64,000 bases of DNA from Rhabditophanes sp. KR3021 (Eukaryota; Nematoda; Chromadorea; Rhabditida; Alloionematidae): the NCBI GenBank assembly GCA_963281155.1, contig CAUJLY010000006.1, positions 4,588,001 to 4,652,000 on the forward strand, read 5' to 3'. Position 1 is the first letter of the stretch, and every line of letters starts with the position of its first letter. This document shows, piece after piece, positions 10,257 through 22,898 of the stretch. Position numbers and translations under genes: made by a program. Below the pieces are notes generated by a model. It did no database searches, was not told where the DNA came from, and saw only the letters and a program-made list of their open reading frames with translations.

Positions 10257-12393
10257 TTAAATCCACTAAATTGTATTGTTGTATCATTATGGACAATAAA
10301 TAAATTCAACAAAAAGTAAATCACTAATTTATTTGTTTTCTCCCATTCAGTTTAATTATACACTTTATTATAACATAACGAGCCATTCGATTAGATAAAT
10401 GGTTATGATTGGAAGTTATGTTTAAATTAAAGATGCACACCATCTAATCTAATATACTTTTAACGATTTGAAGTGTACAAGGTATATTCATAATTTTAAA
10501 TTCTTTATTTAAACTTTGTGCATTTGATAATTATATACTTAATTCCCCCAATATCTATAATCTAAATATTTAAAAACAAACGTCATCTCCCAAAAATATT
10601 TTTATTTTCCTAGTATCAATGTGTATGTTTTTGTTGTTAATTAAAGGAGATGTTATGATGCAAACAACAATGTGTTTCAAATATAATTTTTAGTAAAGTA
10701 TGATCTACATTTTATTAACCAATTTAAAAGTTTTAAGTCTTTTAATTAAAAGGTTTGTTGTTGTGCACAAGTTGACAATTTAATAACAACAAAAGCATAG
10801 ATTGCAACATAGTCGGAGATATGATGGTCGGGCGAATACAAAAACCTAGATTAGCATGCATTTATAATGATCCCAAAATGTGTCAAAGTGCGATAGGTCG
10901 CTTTATGGGCTGATATAATTGTTTACAAAGAGCAGTAATCTTACTTGATCAAACAAACTGGAGTTTAATGAATTATGCCACAAACAAGTCGTAAAAATAT
11001 TAGTTATTGTTTTCATTTGACTTAATAGCAAACTTTACTATTTAAAGGTGTACATCCATATTATGTTAACATCATTTAAGTCATTTGAATTTCCATTAAT
11101 TATAAAACTGCTACCTCTTATTTTACTATTTTAATTGATTACAATAATGAAACTGATTAGAGTGAAATTCCTTTAAAAGTGTAATTTGTTTATGTGTGAA
11201 ATAAAGTAAATAAGACTATCGAATCTAAAAGTGAAGAATGCTATTTAAAGATTTATAAAATGAAACGTGTAAATATTGATATGACTAATCTTATTCATAA
11301 TAATGATAAGATTACGCGTGTTTACTCATTTTGGCATCTAGTATAGTAGTTTGCAACTAATGATTTTATATTGATATTTCGGTAGTAAAGTCCTGCTCAT
11401 TTAAAATTTTAATTTAGGAAGAGAATTAACATTTGTTTGAAAGTTTTTCTCTAACTTAAGACCATTTTGTAAAATCAGTTATTTTTTCCTGACATAACAT
11501 TTTCTCTCATAAGCATATAGAATATCACATTAGCCTGACCGACAGATTATTTGTGGTGTGTTAAAGCCATTTACTATCAGTATTTCGATAACAAAATATA
11601 TGGAATGGTCAGCAGTTTAAAAAGTCGGTTAAATTCATTACAACTCATTGTCAATCTTAGACTGTCTTTTCCTTTACCTATGCATCATGTATCTCTACAA
11701 CAGAGATGGATGATCTTCTTAGTTGGTGGTAGTGCAGCAGCAGCATTACTTTTATATGCTTCCTTATTACATATTAATTTAGGTAGTTTACAAAAATGCT
11801 GAACGCATCATTTTCTTACCGTATTTCATCATCTTAAAGAAGGATGCATTTTACGTCAAGATAAATTATCTTAATTATGTAATTATTGAACCTAACAATC
11901 TCTATTTGTATTCTGCAAAGCTAATATAATTTTACCATATACACAATATGATAAGATCAGTTTTCATTAATGAGATAATTTGAATCATTTGCTTGTTTGT
12001 TACCGTCTAATACAGTTGCTAAATAAAATTAATAATCTTTCATTAGTTTAGTTTGGAGCATTGTTACTCATACACTTATAACAACAATACTTGATATATT
12101 AATATCCCATTTCAATGCAAATTGAGCAATATCGAATTAGTATGAACTCGATCATAATTAACACTAAATTGTGACATCAATGCAAAGTAGCATTTATCTA
12201 AATTAATTCTTTTTGACCTTAGATAGATAATGAGTTTTTGTGGTGTGCTTTTTATTGTGATAATATTAGTAGGTAAAAATAGTTGTATAAATATTCAGTG
12301 ACAAATATATAAGTTACTTAAGCGGTTGTTATCACCATTTTTAATACTTATTAGATTTATTGTTTTTCATTTTAGAATTATTTTAACAACAAG
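10257..12393. other. Intergenic, one weak small ORF
   Basis: 2.1 kb of AT-rich DNA. Apart from the weak small membrane-protein frame at 11602-11802 I see no coding, RNA or repeat structure. A TTTTAG acceptor at 12370-12375 lies 18 bases before the next gene's ATG. Confidence 0.5.
11602..11802 (+). CDS. Possible small single-pass membrane protein (66 codons)
   Basis: Short frame from ATG 11602 to TGA. Residues about 33-56 form one strong hydrophobic helix (WMIFLVGGSAAAALLLYASL), preceded by a basic N-terminus, so it could be a small mitochondrial or ER tail protein. A GGTAGTT donor-like site overlaps the end (after HINL), so it could instead be the first exon of a longer gene, but I found no phase-matched downstream exon. 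No homolog recognised. Confidence 0.25.
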   Translation, partial: GMVSSLKSRLNSLQLIVNLRLSFPLPMHHVSLQQRWMIFLVGGSAAAALLLYASLLHINLGSLQKC

Positions 12394-14379
12394 ATGGACG
12401 AGCATATTTATAATAGACATGACTTTGAAGCTAAAGCTTTGCCAATTAAGTATGTTACTGTCTATGGGGAGTGTGCCGAAGTTAAGAGATTAGCTGACTT
12501 CAATGCCGTGGAAGGGCAAAATAGCATTTTCATTAAGAACATTTCTTCCATGATCAAACCCCAGAGCATCAAGGTGGAAGGGATGAGCGATGGTGTTATT
12601 ACAAACGTAAATTACGTTGAGCAAACAAGTGACATTAACACAACGGACAATCAAAAGGTAAGCTAAAGTTTGAGAATGGCATTTATGTATACTTTAAACA
12701 GATCAAATTACTTGTAACTGAAAAGGAAACTAAAGACAATGAGTATAATGCAATTCATGGTGAACTTGAAGTATTGAAGAAGAGCCAAGAATTGCTGGAT
12801 GGTATGGCTTCTCAAATTGGGAATACGAGCAGCAGTCCAAAGAAAAAGTTGAGGTCTGTTCCAATGACCCAAGCTTTGAAAGATTCCAACATTCGCAAGG
12901 ACGAATCAAACGTGGAAAATGACACACCAACAGACCAATTATCTAGGAGTGTCGATTTAGTTTTACTGGTCAGCAATGATGATGTAATCAAAAAGATGCG
13001 CGACTTTCTTGAGTACTACAATGCCGAAGCTAACAGATATAAACGCGAGATCGCTAAGAAAGAAAAAGAAATGTGCAGACTGTTTGATGAACTCAAAGAT
13101 TTAGACAAGGAAATCGATCAAATTCGCAGTGAAAACGAGTACGATTGCATAAATCGCTTGATCCGTATTGACATTTCAGTTCAAAAGTCAATGAATTTGA
13201 GATTTTTTCTTATTTACCAAGTTCACTGTGCTAGTTGGAAGCCATTTTACAACATCAGAGCTACAACCTCAACAATTGACTCTACCTTAAGCAATTCAAT
13301 TACTGTTGACTATTATGGTGTTATTGAACAGAGAACTGACGAAGACTGGATTAATGCAAACATTATTCTTTCCACTGCAAATCCTTCAATTGGAGGATCC
13401 GTACCAGCTCTTCATGGAATTACTGCTAATCTAGTCAAATATATTTGTCGTGAAAAAAATGGAAGTTTCCACCGTACTAAGAAATACATTAGTGATATTA
13501 CAAATTCTGACGAAGATTTGGGTTTCGGGTCATTTGATTATAACGAACTGACCGATGCCGCTGGTTTACAAAGGCAAAGCATGATGAATCAAGCATTTGG
13601 AGATGATGCCAATTGTTATATTCAGGTAAGTGAATACAACCACATCATATGCAAAGTTACCAACATGTATAATTTTGTAGGGTCCCGACCAAGTTCCTTG
13701 CGAACACTACGCAATCGAGAAGCCAGTCTCTATTTATAATAACGTTGAAAAAAATAAAGTAAAGATAACAAGCATTGAAATGTCTCCGTACTATCAACAC
13801 GAATGTCACCCATCTAAAAGCACATCTGCTTTTTTGACTGCATCAATTTTGAATGATTCAAAGTTGACTTTGCTTAAAGGACATGCAGCCATTTATTTCA
13901 ATAACAGTTTTATAGGAAATACATTTATCGGAGACGTGATGCCTGGCGAAGCCTTTTATTGTACTTTGGGCACTGATCCTTCCATTAAAATCGAGCACAA
14001 ATTGCCAAAGAAAAAAATGGACACCATTGGGATTCTAACTAAGAGCTCTCTTTACACACACGAGCAAAGTGTTGTCATCAGAAACGCAAAACCCTCCCAA
14101 CCAATTAATATTACCATTCGGGAAAACATACCGAAGTCAACTGAAGAAAAGTTAAAAATAAGTTTGCTCTCTCCAGATTTGAAACACCTAAAAGATGAAG
14201 CAAAAGTCACCAACGACTCGGTAATGGAATGGAATTGTACAATTCAACCAGGAGAACACCGTGAATTGGTGATCAAATGGACTGCTGAATATCCATTACA
14301 TGAAGCTATCCAATACAACTTCAGTTCCAATTCATCTCCAAGCAGTTCAATCATTTGGTGCAGTTTAAAATCAAGTTAA
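12394..14379 (+). CDS. F37C4.5-like protein (DUF4140 / DUF4139)
   Basis: Exons 12394-12657, 12702-13625 and 13681-14379 join in phase 0 and give 628 residues. The N-terminus (KYVTVYGECAEVKR ... IFIKNISSMI) is DUF4140-like; a Lys/Glu-rich coiled coil follows (about residues 165-220); then the DUF4139 beta-rich part begins with VHCASWKPFYNIRA and continues with VDYYGVIEQRTDEDW. The C-terminal strand-rich part ends WCSLKSS. This architecture matches C. elegans F37C4.5 and bacterial or fungal MuiA-like proteins. The molecular function of the family is not established. Intron phases and lengths (44 and 55 bases) are normal. The acceptor 18 bases before the ATG supports the start. Confidence 0.88.
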
Positions 14380-15320
14380 TTATTATGAAGCAAAAACATT
14401 CAAAACAATTCTTTGATAATATTTATTAATCATATCTATGCATGCAATTTGCCTAACATTATTTTTTTATAAGAGCAGTTTAACTTTAGGAAAAGTATTG
14501 AAATTTTAGTATATAATCTTTGTGTTTTAACGTGTAGTCTATACGTATTTTTACTTTAGCAACAAAACCATGACTTTCCATTGTAAAAATAAATGTTTAA
14601 CATCTGCAATAAAATGTTTTTTTACTAGCGAATAAATATAAGATCATCATTCGAAGACAATGTGGGGTTTTCCTGATTTGGATCCTAATTATGACTATCT
14701 TTAATCCGGATTCTTTGAACAATTTATTTTTGTATGGTAAACATACTACTCTACGTATCATTACCAAATGTTTTTGATAAAATAGCACGATATAAGCAAA
14801 AAAGTTAATGTGTTTGCTTTTTATCATATCTACTTTAATATGATTTAATTGCACAAAAAATTATATCTATGTATTATTCATTTGATTATGTATGAGTGGT
14901 AATTGTTTTAGCAGCGAAATGGTTTGCTATCAATTTATGGTGATTATTTCCTTGAAATTGAAAAAATAACAAAAAACCAAGATATCATTCATACTGATAA
15001 AACTGTAATAAACAGAAAAAATATGTTTTGAAGGTACCTTTAAGTCATATAGATTATTTAGAGACAAAGAAAAAGATAATCTACAAACCTTGTATACATT
15101 TTAATGGTAGGAGTAATTAAAGAAAAAAAAGAATAATAAGCAAAATTGCATATGGAGAATAAGAAAGGGGTTTTCAAGTAACAAATATATTTTCAAAATT
15201 TTATTTTTAAACGAGAAAGTAAACTTTACAAGGTTGGATAATTGACACAAGGCATTTATTCATTTAAAAAATACTGAATCAACATCTTATTAGTTTATTA
15301 GAAAAATATTTGTAAATTGC
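14380..15320. other. Intergenic between convergent genes
   Basis: 0.94 kb containing the 3' ends of the DUF4139 gene (+) and the cysteine-rich gene (-). A minus-strand frame at 14597-14854 has no start context, splice partner or protein-like composition. I see nothing else. Confidence 0.5.
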
Positions 15321-16162
15321 TTAGTTTTTCTTTGGGCATTCTTTGCTTACTTCACCATCAGCGCATTTGCAAGTAGAATCAGTCATACGACGTTCATTGA
15401 TGTCATGTCCAAGGGAGTCTTTTCCAACGATACACATGCATCCTTTTGGTCTTGGGTAACAATTTTCGCGGAGCCCCTTGAATTTGTTGTTTAATTCTTC
15501 AACAACCTTAGCGTAGTTGGCTTGAGCAGCTTCACGTACTGGATCTTTGGCTTCGGTGGCAACTTTGCATTCAGAATCTTTGTAGTAGGATTGGACAGTG
15601 TCAAGGCCGCTTCTGTTATGAATAGTGCAAATGCAACCACCTCCAGCTTTAGCACTACAATTTGGCTTATATTGCATGTAGGCAACCTTCCTCTTGACTC
15701 TCGTTTCAGCGCTAATTTGACAAGCAGCAATGTCTTTGTGGATGACAATTCTTTCTTCACCATCATCTCCTTCGACGCATTTACATCCTCCAGATGGCTT
15801 TGGGAAACAGTTTTCTCTCATGGAGCCAACTCTTTTCTTAAATTCTTCATTCATTTTCATTTTGTTTTCAAATGTTTGTACTTCGATCGGTTTCTTACAT
15901 AATTGGACATCCTTGTAAATTGTTGGTGCTTCATTTTCGGAATTGCTTGATGTACAAGAACATCCGCCGCTTGGGATTGGGTAGCAGTTTTCTTTAAAAT
16001 CACCAAATTGTTGATTAATCAATACAGCTGTATCCCTTTTAACCTAAAAAGTATAATTTATATTAACTAATGTAACCAATTGTACTATCATACCAAATCC
16101 TTAGCTTGACAGCCAACAAGGCAAACCAATAATGTTATAGCAAAAGTAGTAGACGTAAACAT
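15321..16162 (-). CDS. Secreted protein with four cysteine-rich ENCYP..GGC.C repeats
   Basis: Not recognised. Exon 1 is 16094-16162 and exon 2 is 15321-16043 (phase 0, 49-base intron), giving 263 residues. Residues 1-20 are a signal peptide (ITLLVCLVGCQA). The mature part has four repeats of about 50 residues, each with the core E-N-C-(Y/F)-P-x-P-x-G-G-C-x-C, then a fourth Cys about 15-25 residues later. The third repeat has PNCSAKAGGGCIC, the fourth lacks one Gly (RPKGCMC). Even Cys number per repeat and no membrane helix suggest a disulfide-rich extracellular protein, perhaps a protease inhibitor or cuticle/gut protein. A TATATAA box lies about 40 bases upstream of the ATG. Repeats differ enough to be old duplications. 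Confidence 0.82.
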
Positions 16163-16864
16163 TTTAAATTTTGTTAATGAGAAAGTGGTAACCTTCTTTC
16201 TTATATAACCCTTCAAACAATGTTAATCAAATATAAATTATAACAACTCATATACGCTTTGCCTTGCTTGTTTTTCGACTTAACATCTTTCTAACACTCG
16301 TCCTACTTTTATTGTGTCTTGAAGATTGAGAGACGTTGATATGGGTTTTCACACTCAACTTGCCGTGTTTTGTTATTCGAAATTGCTTTTGCTTTTGTTT
16401 AAAGATACGTACACATCCTCATTAATTTATTTTTTTTATTATTTTAAATTTTTGAGTGACAGGTGAGAGAGGTGTATATTATATTAACTTTCTCTGCCTC
16501 ATGTGGGGAAATGATTCATACTCCATTGTTTGTTAGAATGAACTATTAAGAATAATTAATGGAGTCTCCACAACTGCCATGTATACTGTTATTTTCAAAA
16601 ATAAAGATTAATCTTTGATCTTGATCTAAATAAAAGGGGAAATACAGTTTACTAGTTTGCTTGTGAATAAAATGGTATATAATCAGTAGTACATGTTGAT
16701 GATATCACCAAGTATTAGTACTTGTTATTAATTAAGTCTATTAGTTGCGGTCGATGAATCACAATTAAAAATAACCTTACGACGGGTAAATATAGAATCA
16801 TGACTAATACAGATGAAATACGTTTATTATCTTTATAAAATAGATATATCAGAAATTATATAGG
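16163..16864. other. Intergenic between the cysteine-rich gene and FBPase
   Basis: 0.7 kb between two minus-strand genes: promoter of the cysteine-rich gene followed by the FBPase 3'UTR side. No repeat or RNA signal recognised. Confidence 0.5.
16201..16208 (-). promoter_or_regulatory. TATA box of the cysteine-rich secreted gene
   Basis: TTATATAA, 39-46 bases upstream of ATG 16162 read on the minus strand. Its position fits a TATA box with a very short 5'UTR (start near 16175) and no trans-splice acceptor next to the ATG. Confidence 0.5.
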
Positions 16865-17943
16865 TTAGACGTCGTATTTGTTGATATATTCCAATAATTC
16901 TTCAACATCTTCGCTTGAGCCTAAGAAGATTGGGGATCTTTGATGAATTTTGGTTGGAACGACATCGAGCATTGACTCAGTACCTGTAGTAGCTAACCCA
17001 CCAGCCTGTTCTATAATAAAAGCCATTGGAAAACATTCATACAAGACGCGAAGTTTTCCCTGTGGAGCATCAGTGGTAGCAGGGTACAAAAATATTCCTC
17101 CATTCAATAAGGTTCTGTGAACATCAGCAACCATTGATCCGACATAACGTTGTCCCATGGCCTTCTTTCCTTCAACTGGGAATTTACGAGTTTTAACGTA
17201 TTCTGTGATGCCTTTGGACCATTTGGCAGCATAACCTTCGTTGATGGAGTAGATTTTTCCTTTTTTTGGGCATTGCATGTTAGGATTGGTCAAAATGAAC
17301 TCGCCAAGGGATGGATCAAGCATAAAGCCATTGACTCCATGTCCAGTGGAAAGGACGACAATTGACGCAGAGCCGTACAAGCAATAACCTGCAGCGACAA
17401 GCTTTCTTCCGTTTTGCAAGTAATCTGATTCAATTGATTCTAATCCAGCACTTACTTTCTTGTAAACACCGAAAATGGTTCCAATCGAAACAAGGCAATC
17501 AATGTTCGATGATCCATCCAATGGGTCAAATGTAACAATATATTTGCCCTTTTTGGAGTCTTCGATTTCAATGACGGTTTCATTTTCTTCTGAGACCAAT
17601 GTACAGCAAGTGTATGATGATTGTAGCATATTAATCATAAGTTCATTTGATAAAACATCCAACTTCTTAACTTCTTCACCTTGAACATTAGTGTTACCTG
17701 AGATAAACAAATTTGTTATTATTAAATAATATTACTGCTATTTGTTTACCTGCAATTCCGTACAAGGGAAGCTAAGCCAGCTTTACGAACGGCTGAAGAA
17801 ATAGCTTTGAAAGCTGTCAACAAGGAAGTGACAAGATTAGAAAAATCACCAGTAGCTTCTGGATATCTTCTTTGTTCATTCAAGATGAATCTTTGGCATG
17901 TCATGGCATCTGTTTGGATTCCATAAGTCTCACTAGAAGTCAT
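16865..17943 (-). CDS. fbp: Fructose-1,6-bisphosphatase, with an apparent +1 frameshift
   Basis: Cytosolic gluconeogenic enzyme that hydrolyses fructose-1,6-bisphosphate to fructose-6-phosphate. Exon 1 is 17750-17943 and exon 2 16865-17697. With one base removed the protein is about 341 residues, the normal length. Seen: [10 protein letters not shown], then [14 protein letters not shown], the metal-site EEN and [17 protein letters not shown], the NEG/Y region and [13 protein letters not shown] [16 protein letters not shown]. The frame changes between GLAS and YGIAG: the run CCC (plus-strand GGG 17766-17768) has one extra base, giving LVRNC instead of LYGIAG. The intron boundary phase only works after this correction. 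It is most simply a sequencing or assembly error, else a damaged allele. TTGCAG acceptor at 17957 lies 14 bases before the ATG. Confidence 0.9.
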
Positions 17944-18702
17944 GATGATAAATAATCTGCAACAAAGTACATTAATAAGATGTTGGCAAATGCTCGTAAA
18001 CGACTAGTTTGAAATCGATGGGAGCAAAAGTATTAAAATCGCCAACGTGACATTTATAAAAATCAATCTAAAGTTTGATTACACGCTTCTTGTCAGTTAG
18101 TAACAACACGTGAGGACTATTTTTGATAATGAACAAACTATACATATAATGCATATCTTTTATAGGAGATCATAACCTTGCATGCGAGTAGCTTCAAAAA
18201 CAATTATATAAATACATACCCAAATAAAATTAAGTTATAGTGGTATTCGTTGCTGTTATAACTATACTCAAAGAACGATCACTTTTGTTTAAAGCATATA
18301 CATATTTGTTACACAAAAAGTAATCAAGTATTGGCCTTCATAGAATGTTAATGTAAATATATACACATCTAAGCATCTATGTATCAAATTCATTTTGACG
18401 ATATTGTATCAAAGTAAGAGGCTTGTGTAAAATTGGTAGTATAGGACTTCAATTGGAAAGATACATTATTACAATGATCATCTATTGCATTATTTACTTT
18501 CAATACAACGTTTTCCAATCATTCTGATTAAATTTTATTTAAAAAAGCGTAAGATAAAAAAGCAACACTGGAGATTGATATATGAAAAGCATTCTAATAA
18601 TACCGTTTTCTTCGTTAAACATAAGCACCTTAATTGGTATCTGCTATAAATTGCTCGATTAATCGTTACAGATAGGGATAAGAAACACCTTTGTTAAAGT
18701 AT
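17944..18702. other. Intergenic, FBPase promoter and EMRE 3' side
   Basis: 0.76 kb of AT-rich DNA. Apart from the acceptor next to the FBPase start I see no feature. Confidence 0.5.
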
Positions 18703-19104
18703 TTAATCATCATCATCATCTTCTGTTGGAATAAATATTTCATTTTCTTCCAAAAAGGATGCTCCATATTTTGCAATCATTCCTCCAAAATATAAAGAGC
18801 AACAAATTGCTGCTAGAAACTAAAAAATGATGAAATGGTTAATTCGATAAATATGACTTGTAGAGAAAAATACAAATAGTCATAGAATGCTGTTAAAGAA
18901 AACAAAACAGTTGTGCGACGAAAATGTTCAATCCAGCTAAGTAACTATAAAACATACTTTAATATAACAGCTCGATACCATGAATGGTGGTGGCGATATT
19001 TGTGTGGCACATTCCCGAAAATTTTGAGAAACATTTCTAGTATTTTTAATCTGGCTTGAGACCACATTTAACCGGAAAATAGATCTTTTAAATGACTGAA
19101 GCAT
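18703..19104 (-). CDS. emre: Essential MCU regulator (EMRE/SMDT1)
   Basis: Small inner-mitochondrial-membrane protein that activates the calcium uniporter MCU and docks MICU1 through its acidic tail. Two exons, 18958-19104 (49 codons) and 18703-18819 (38 codons plus stop), join in phase 0 across a 138-base intron with GTATGT donor and TTTTTTAG acceptor, giving 87 residues. The basic N-terminus (MLQSFKRSIFRLNVV) is a mitochondrial presequence. ISPPPF stands in place of LPKP, 21 residues before YFGGMIAKYGA, the same spacing as in human EMRE; then FLEENEIFIP and a tail of five Asp. The GxxxG-like helix and LEE(H/N)(D/E)IF(V/I)P plus poly-Asp are diagnostic. No exon is long enough to stand out in a simple ORF scan. 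Confidence 0.9.
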
Positions 19105-19464
19105 TACTGCAATATTTGTTTCACTTAATACGACTAAATTGTGTCACAGCTATAATAGAAGACAAAAATAATGTGTCAATTAGAAAAATAAAGGTAAACC
19201 ACGTGAAGTCAGGAAAAAACTATTTAGATTAACTATTGCAGAATTTAACAACAAATAGCATATAGATGGAAAATTTATTTATGGTTCAAACAAGTAATAA
19301 ACACTTTAAAAATAGTCAAAACAACCGTTGGGAAAATGTTTGGAAGTAATTGCTTGTTGGTTATGTGTTCTAAATGTTTATTGAGTTGAATTAATGAGTT
19401 AAAGAGAGCATTCAATTTATTGAATAATCGGAATATAAAGAAATAGGGATTTAAGAGTAACAAA
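19105..19464. other. Intergenic between EMRE and SLC3A2-like gene
   Basis: 360 bases: TGCAG acceptor two bases upstream of the EMRE ATG, then the 3'UTR side of the next minus-strand gene. A minus-strand frame 19275-19463 is only its downstream AT-rich flank. Confidence 0.5.
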
Positions 19465-21151
19465 TTATACTCTCAATAAAATTCCTTGCATAGATGTTAA
19501 TGCTATTTTTTCGGTATTTAAATCGAATTGATCACGGGCTTGATATTTTTCAACTCCCTGTGACACAACAAATACATCTACTTTGGTCTTGTCTTTATCG
19601 GTCAAAGATGCGTGAGCAAGATCTACTGATCTTTCGTTTTTGTCATCAGCATTCAAATTCAAAACTAAAATATACATTTTTCCTTTTTTTCCTTCTGGGT
19701 ATCTGTAAACATATAAGAGACCATTTTTGACTTCAGCACTGATCATACCACTTTTCAATGTCTCATCGCGATTCTTTAGTTTCGCTACTTTTTGGAAAAT
19801 CTTGAGGGCAGATCCGGAGGTTGCGAATTCAGTAGCTACATCAACAGCATTACTGTTCTTAGCCAAACCAAACAATAAAGCTCCCTCGGCATCAGTAAAT
19901 CCAGTATGATTGTATGAATCCCATGACATAACTGGCATATGCTGAGCAATGTTGTTAACACTGCTTAAAAGTCCGAACTCATTCCCGTAGACAATATTTG
20001 ATTGACCTGGAAGGACCAATTGAAGGAGTGTTAGCAAATTAGCAGCCTCGGCTGGGTTTTTATTCAACTTAGTATCAACTCTGCTCTCATCACTTTCCAC
20101 TAAACTCCAAATTACTTTCTTTGATGCTAAACCTTTGTTGATGTTGTTAATTACGCAACCAGCTAAATTAATTGAATTGCAATCGGATGTAATCAAAGCG
20201 TGAATATGAAATTCGTCGTTGTTGATGTCATTTTCATAAGTAAAAATGACGAACTTTGAGTTCTCAGCAGCATCGATAATGCTTTCCTTAAGACTTCTAA
20301 CGCTGATACCATCAATGTGATCCGCATTTTTCAGATAAATTCCATCAACACCTAAAGCGACTAGTTTAGTGGCTGCAGTCAAAATGTCTTTTTTAACATT
20401 TTCATTTGTGAGATCTAAAGTTCTACTTTCAACCTTTGAGAAATATTTTCTATAAGGACTATTAGGATTGTTCTTAACATCCACTGCCCATGGATGGAAT
20501 TCACTAACACTAAGTGGAATTTCCGCAACAAATTTCAAACCCTTTTCTTTTGTAGCTTGAATGAGTTTTTTCAGACTATTTTCGTCGCCAAATCTATCAT
20601 CAAAGGTGGTAAAATCAACAACTGCGCCGCCATTAAAGTCATTCTTGTCAGTCTTAATTATCGGTGAAGGCCAAATAGATTCAACTCCGATTTTTTTCAA
20701 ATAATCTAATTTTTCAGCCACTCCATCAAAATCACCTACACCATCTGAATCAGTATCTTTGAAAGTTGGAACAAACATCTGGTATGAAATACTAGACTCA
20801 TAACTTTTGGCGTCGGTTTTTGTTGCACATTTTGGGGAAAATACAACGATTGCAATGGCTCCAAAAAACATGGCACCCCAAAAGATCCAGAAAAGAACGA
20901 AACAAAAGCGTCTAAAGTACATCCATCCGGGAATGTTTCTATATTGCTCCAATTGTTCTTTTGTCAGGCCAATTAATTTGGTTTGAACATTAACATCAAC
21001 TTCTTCATTTCCCTATAAATCGAATGAATATATTGTCAGTATAATTTTTAGAGAAACTTACATTAACGAACTTAACCTCTCCCAATTCGGGGTTGACATT
21101 TTTGGTGACACCACCTTCACTTGACGACATTAGTGAATCGTTTGCTGACAT
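19465..21151 (-). CDS. SLC3A2/4F2hc-like amino-acid transporter heavy chain (atgp-like)
   Basis: Type II glycoprotein that pairs with LAT-type light chains to bring amino-acid exchangers to the plasma membrane. Exon 1 21062-21151 and exon 2 19465-21012, phase 0, total 545 residues. Cytoplasmic N-terminus about 60 residues; single membrane helix with a charged cluster before it (YFRRFCFVLFWIFWGAMFFG, about residues 62-84); then a GH13 alpha-amylase-like ectodomain. Seen: YQMFVPTFKDTDSDGVGDF, a GVESIWPSPI barrel strand, LGVDGIYLKNADHI (D-x-x-x-x at the nucleophile position replaced) and MPVMSWDS. Catalytic GH13 acids are not conserved, as in 4F2hc. C-terminal beta-sandwich is present. C. elegans relatives are atgp-1 and atgp-2. 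Confidence 0.88.
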
Positions 21152-22898
21152 CTTTTCGTCTTTTATACCAAGTATAGCTCAATACTGTTATCTATTAAAA
21201 AGTCGCACATTATTAATTTATTCTTGAACAAGAAGATGTTAACGGACGATTGCGTATAAAGTACATCATTATTATCCTACCGTTAACTAATTACTTTTAA
21301 AAAACGATAAGAAAGTTTTAGGCTGATCATTAACCTTGTTTAATGTGGTAAAAGATTAATGCGTTTGCTTCCATTTTGTGATGAGAAAATTAATGATATT
21401 GAGTAAAAAAATAACACAAATCTTTTATATCTTGCGATAAAAGGGCATTGATGTGTAATAAAATTTTTATTAACTATGATTTGGGCAAAGTTAATAATGC
21501 TTTACAGCTGGCAAACGACATAAAAAAGTTATTTTATTATTTCGGTCATTTTAATTGGAAGCACATTAAACATATATTGGTCTCCTTTAACCTTGATTAA
21601 TGCCATTAAATTATAGTTAAATGGTCCATGAAGAAATAATTAAAAGGCTAAAATATTTTTAAACATACAACGTCATAGCCTCATTCATCTCACACAGGGC
21701 TGCTCAATATTGCAAAAAATATGAATGTGCGATGTACACCAATACATTTTGTTAGAGGATTTATCGACAAGAATGAATGAAAGCATTTAAAAATGACTAT
21801 GCAATATATGAGAAAGAGCAATTGTGGCTCTTTCAAAAATGATTTCTTATTCTTAAGCATAAGCATTTTAGCAAACCAAACTTTACAATTAATTTGAAAG
21901 TTAAATAACATTCTCAAAAATGGGGTCCGTCACAAGCAAACTAACCATATATTTTTAGAAATATAAAATTTATATCATAAAATTTACATTTAAACTCATG
22001 GTTAAAATCACTAATAATCGGCTTATCGTGAAAAATAAATACGATATCAAAACAAATACTATATCCTCCTTCATAATTATATTGGTATACTTATTTTCTC
22101 ACATTAATATGTAAATAAAATGATGTTAACACTAAATGGATATTATATTAGGACAATCGCATTAAATTAGCATAAATATTATTATTTAAATGATGCGTAT
22201 CCGTTTTCTTAATTATTCTATTAAAACTAACCAAAGTTTGGAGGATAAGACATGTAATACATTTAAACTGATTATTAATTAAACACATGAACATCTATGA
22301 CAATAGCTAATGAATCGAAAGAATAGGCCTCTTACAATTTAAAGCCATAGAAGGTTGACATGTTAAATTAAAAATTAGCATCTAAAAAGCTAATTTATAA
22401 AAAGTGATGATAAACGAGAGATTAAGGCGGCAAGTATTTTGAAGACAAGTAATATTAATGAATTTAAGGAAAGGAAACGGAAATAGCTTAATGAAAATGA
22501 TTGAGATGCAAAAGATGGCTTAGCTTGTATAATAAAAAGAAATGGCCGTCTCTTTATTTGAATAAAGTGACTGGTTAAGTGTTCAAATAAGTTAGCTTTC
22601 AAATAATCTTTTAAAAAGTGTAGTCAGAGCAGTTGATTTCAAGTTACTAAGTAACTAATCGTTTCTAAAACTATCAAGAAAAATACTATATAACCAAAAA
22701 GGTAGGGTGTTGATTATAATCAGGTCAATTTAGAACTGTCGAGTCCAAGTTAAACAATGTAATTGTGAGCAAATATAGATAAACTGAAAAAGAATCTTGT
22801 CAGTTGGTGGCTATCAAACAGACAAATCTTTGTAGATGAGCAAAATATGATTATTTATCGTAACATTGTGTCATTTATATTATTCATTTAGACTTGTT

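Noticed and set aside
14597..14854. 85-codon minus-strand ORF
   Set aside because: Low-complexity Ile/Lys/Phe composition, located in a 3'UTR-type region.
15522..15918. Plus-strand ORFs over the cysteine-rich gene
   Set aside because: Antisense shadows of the real gene on the minus strand.
18820..18957. Extra EMRE exon (LLSWIEHFRRTTVLF frame) inside its intron
   Set aside because: It would need a 34-base intron and a weak GTCATA donor, while the two-exon model has strong sites, matching phases and the exact spacing of EMRE.
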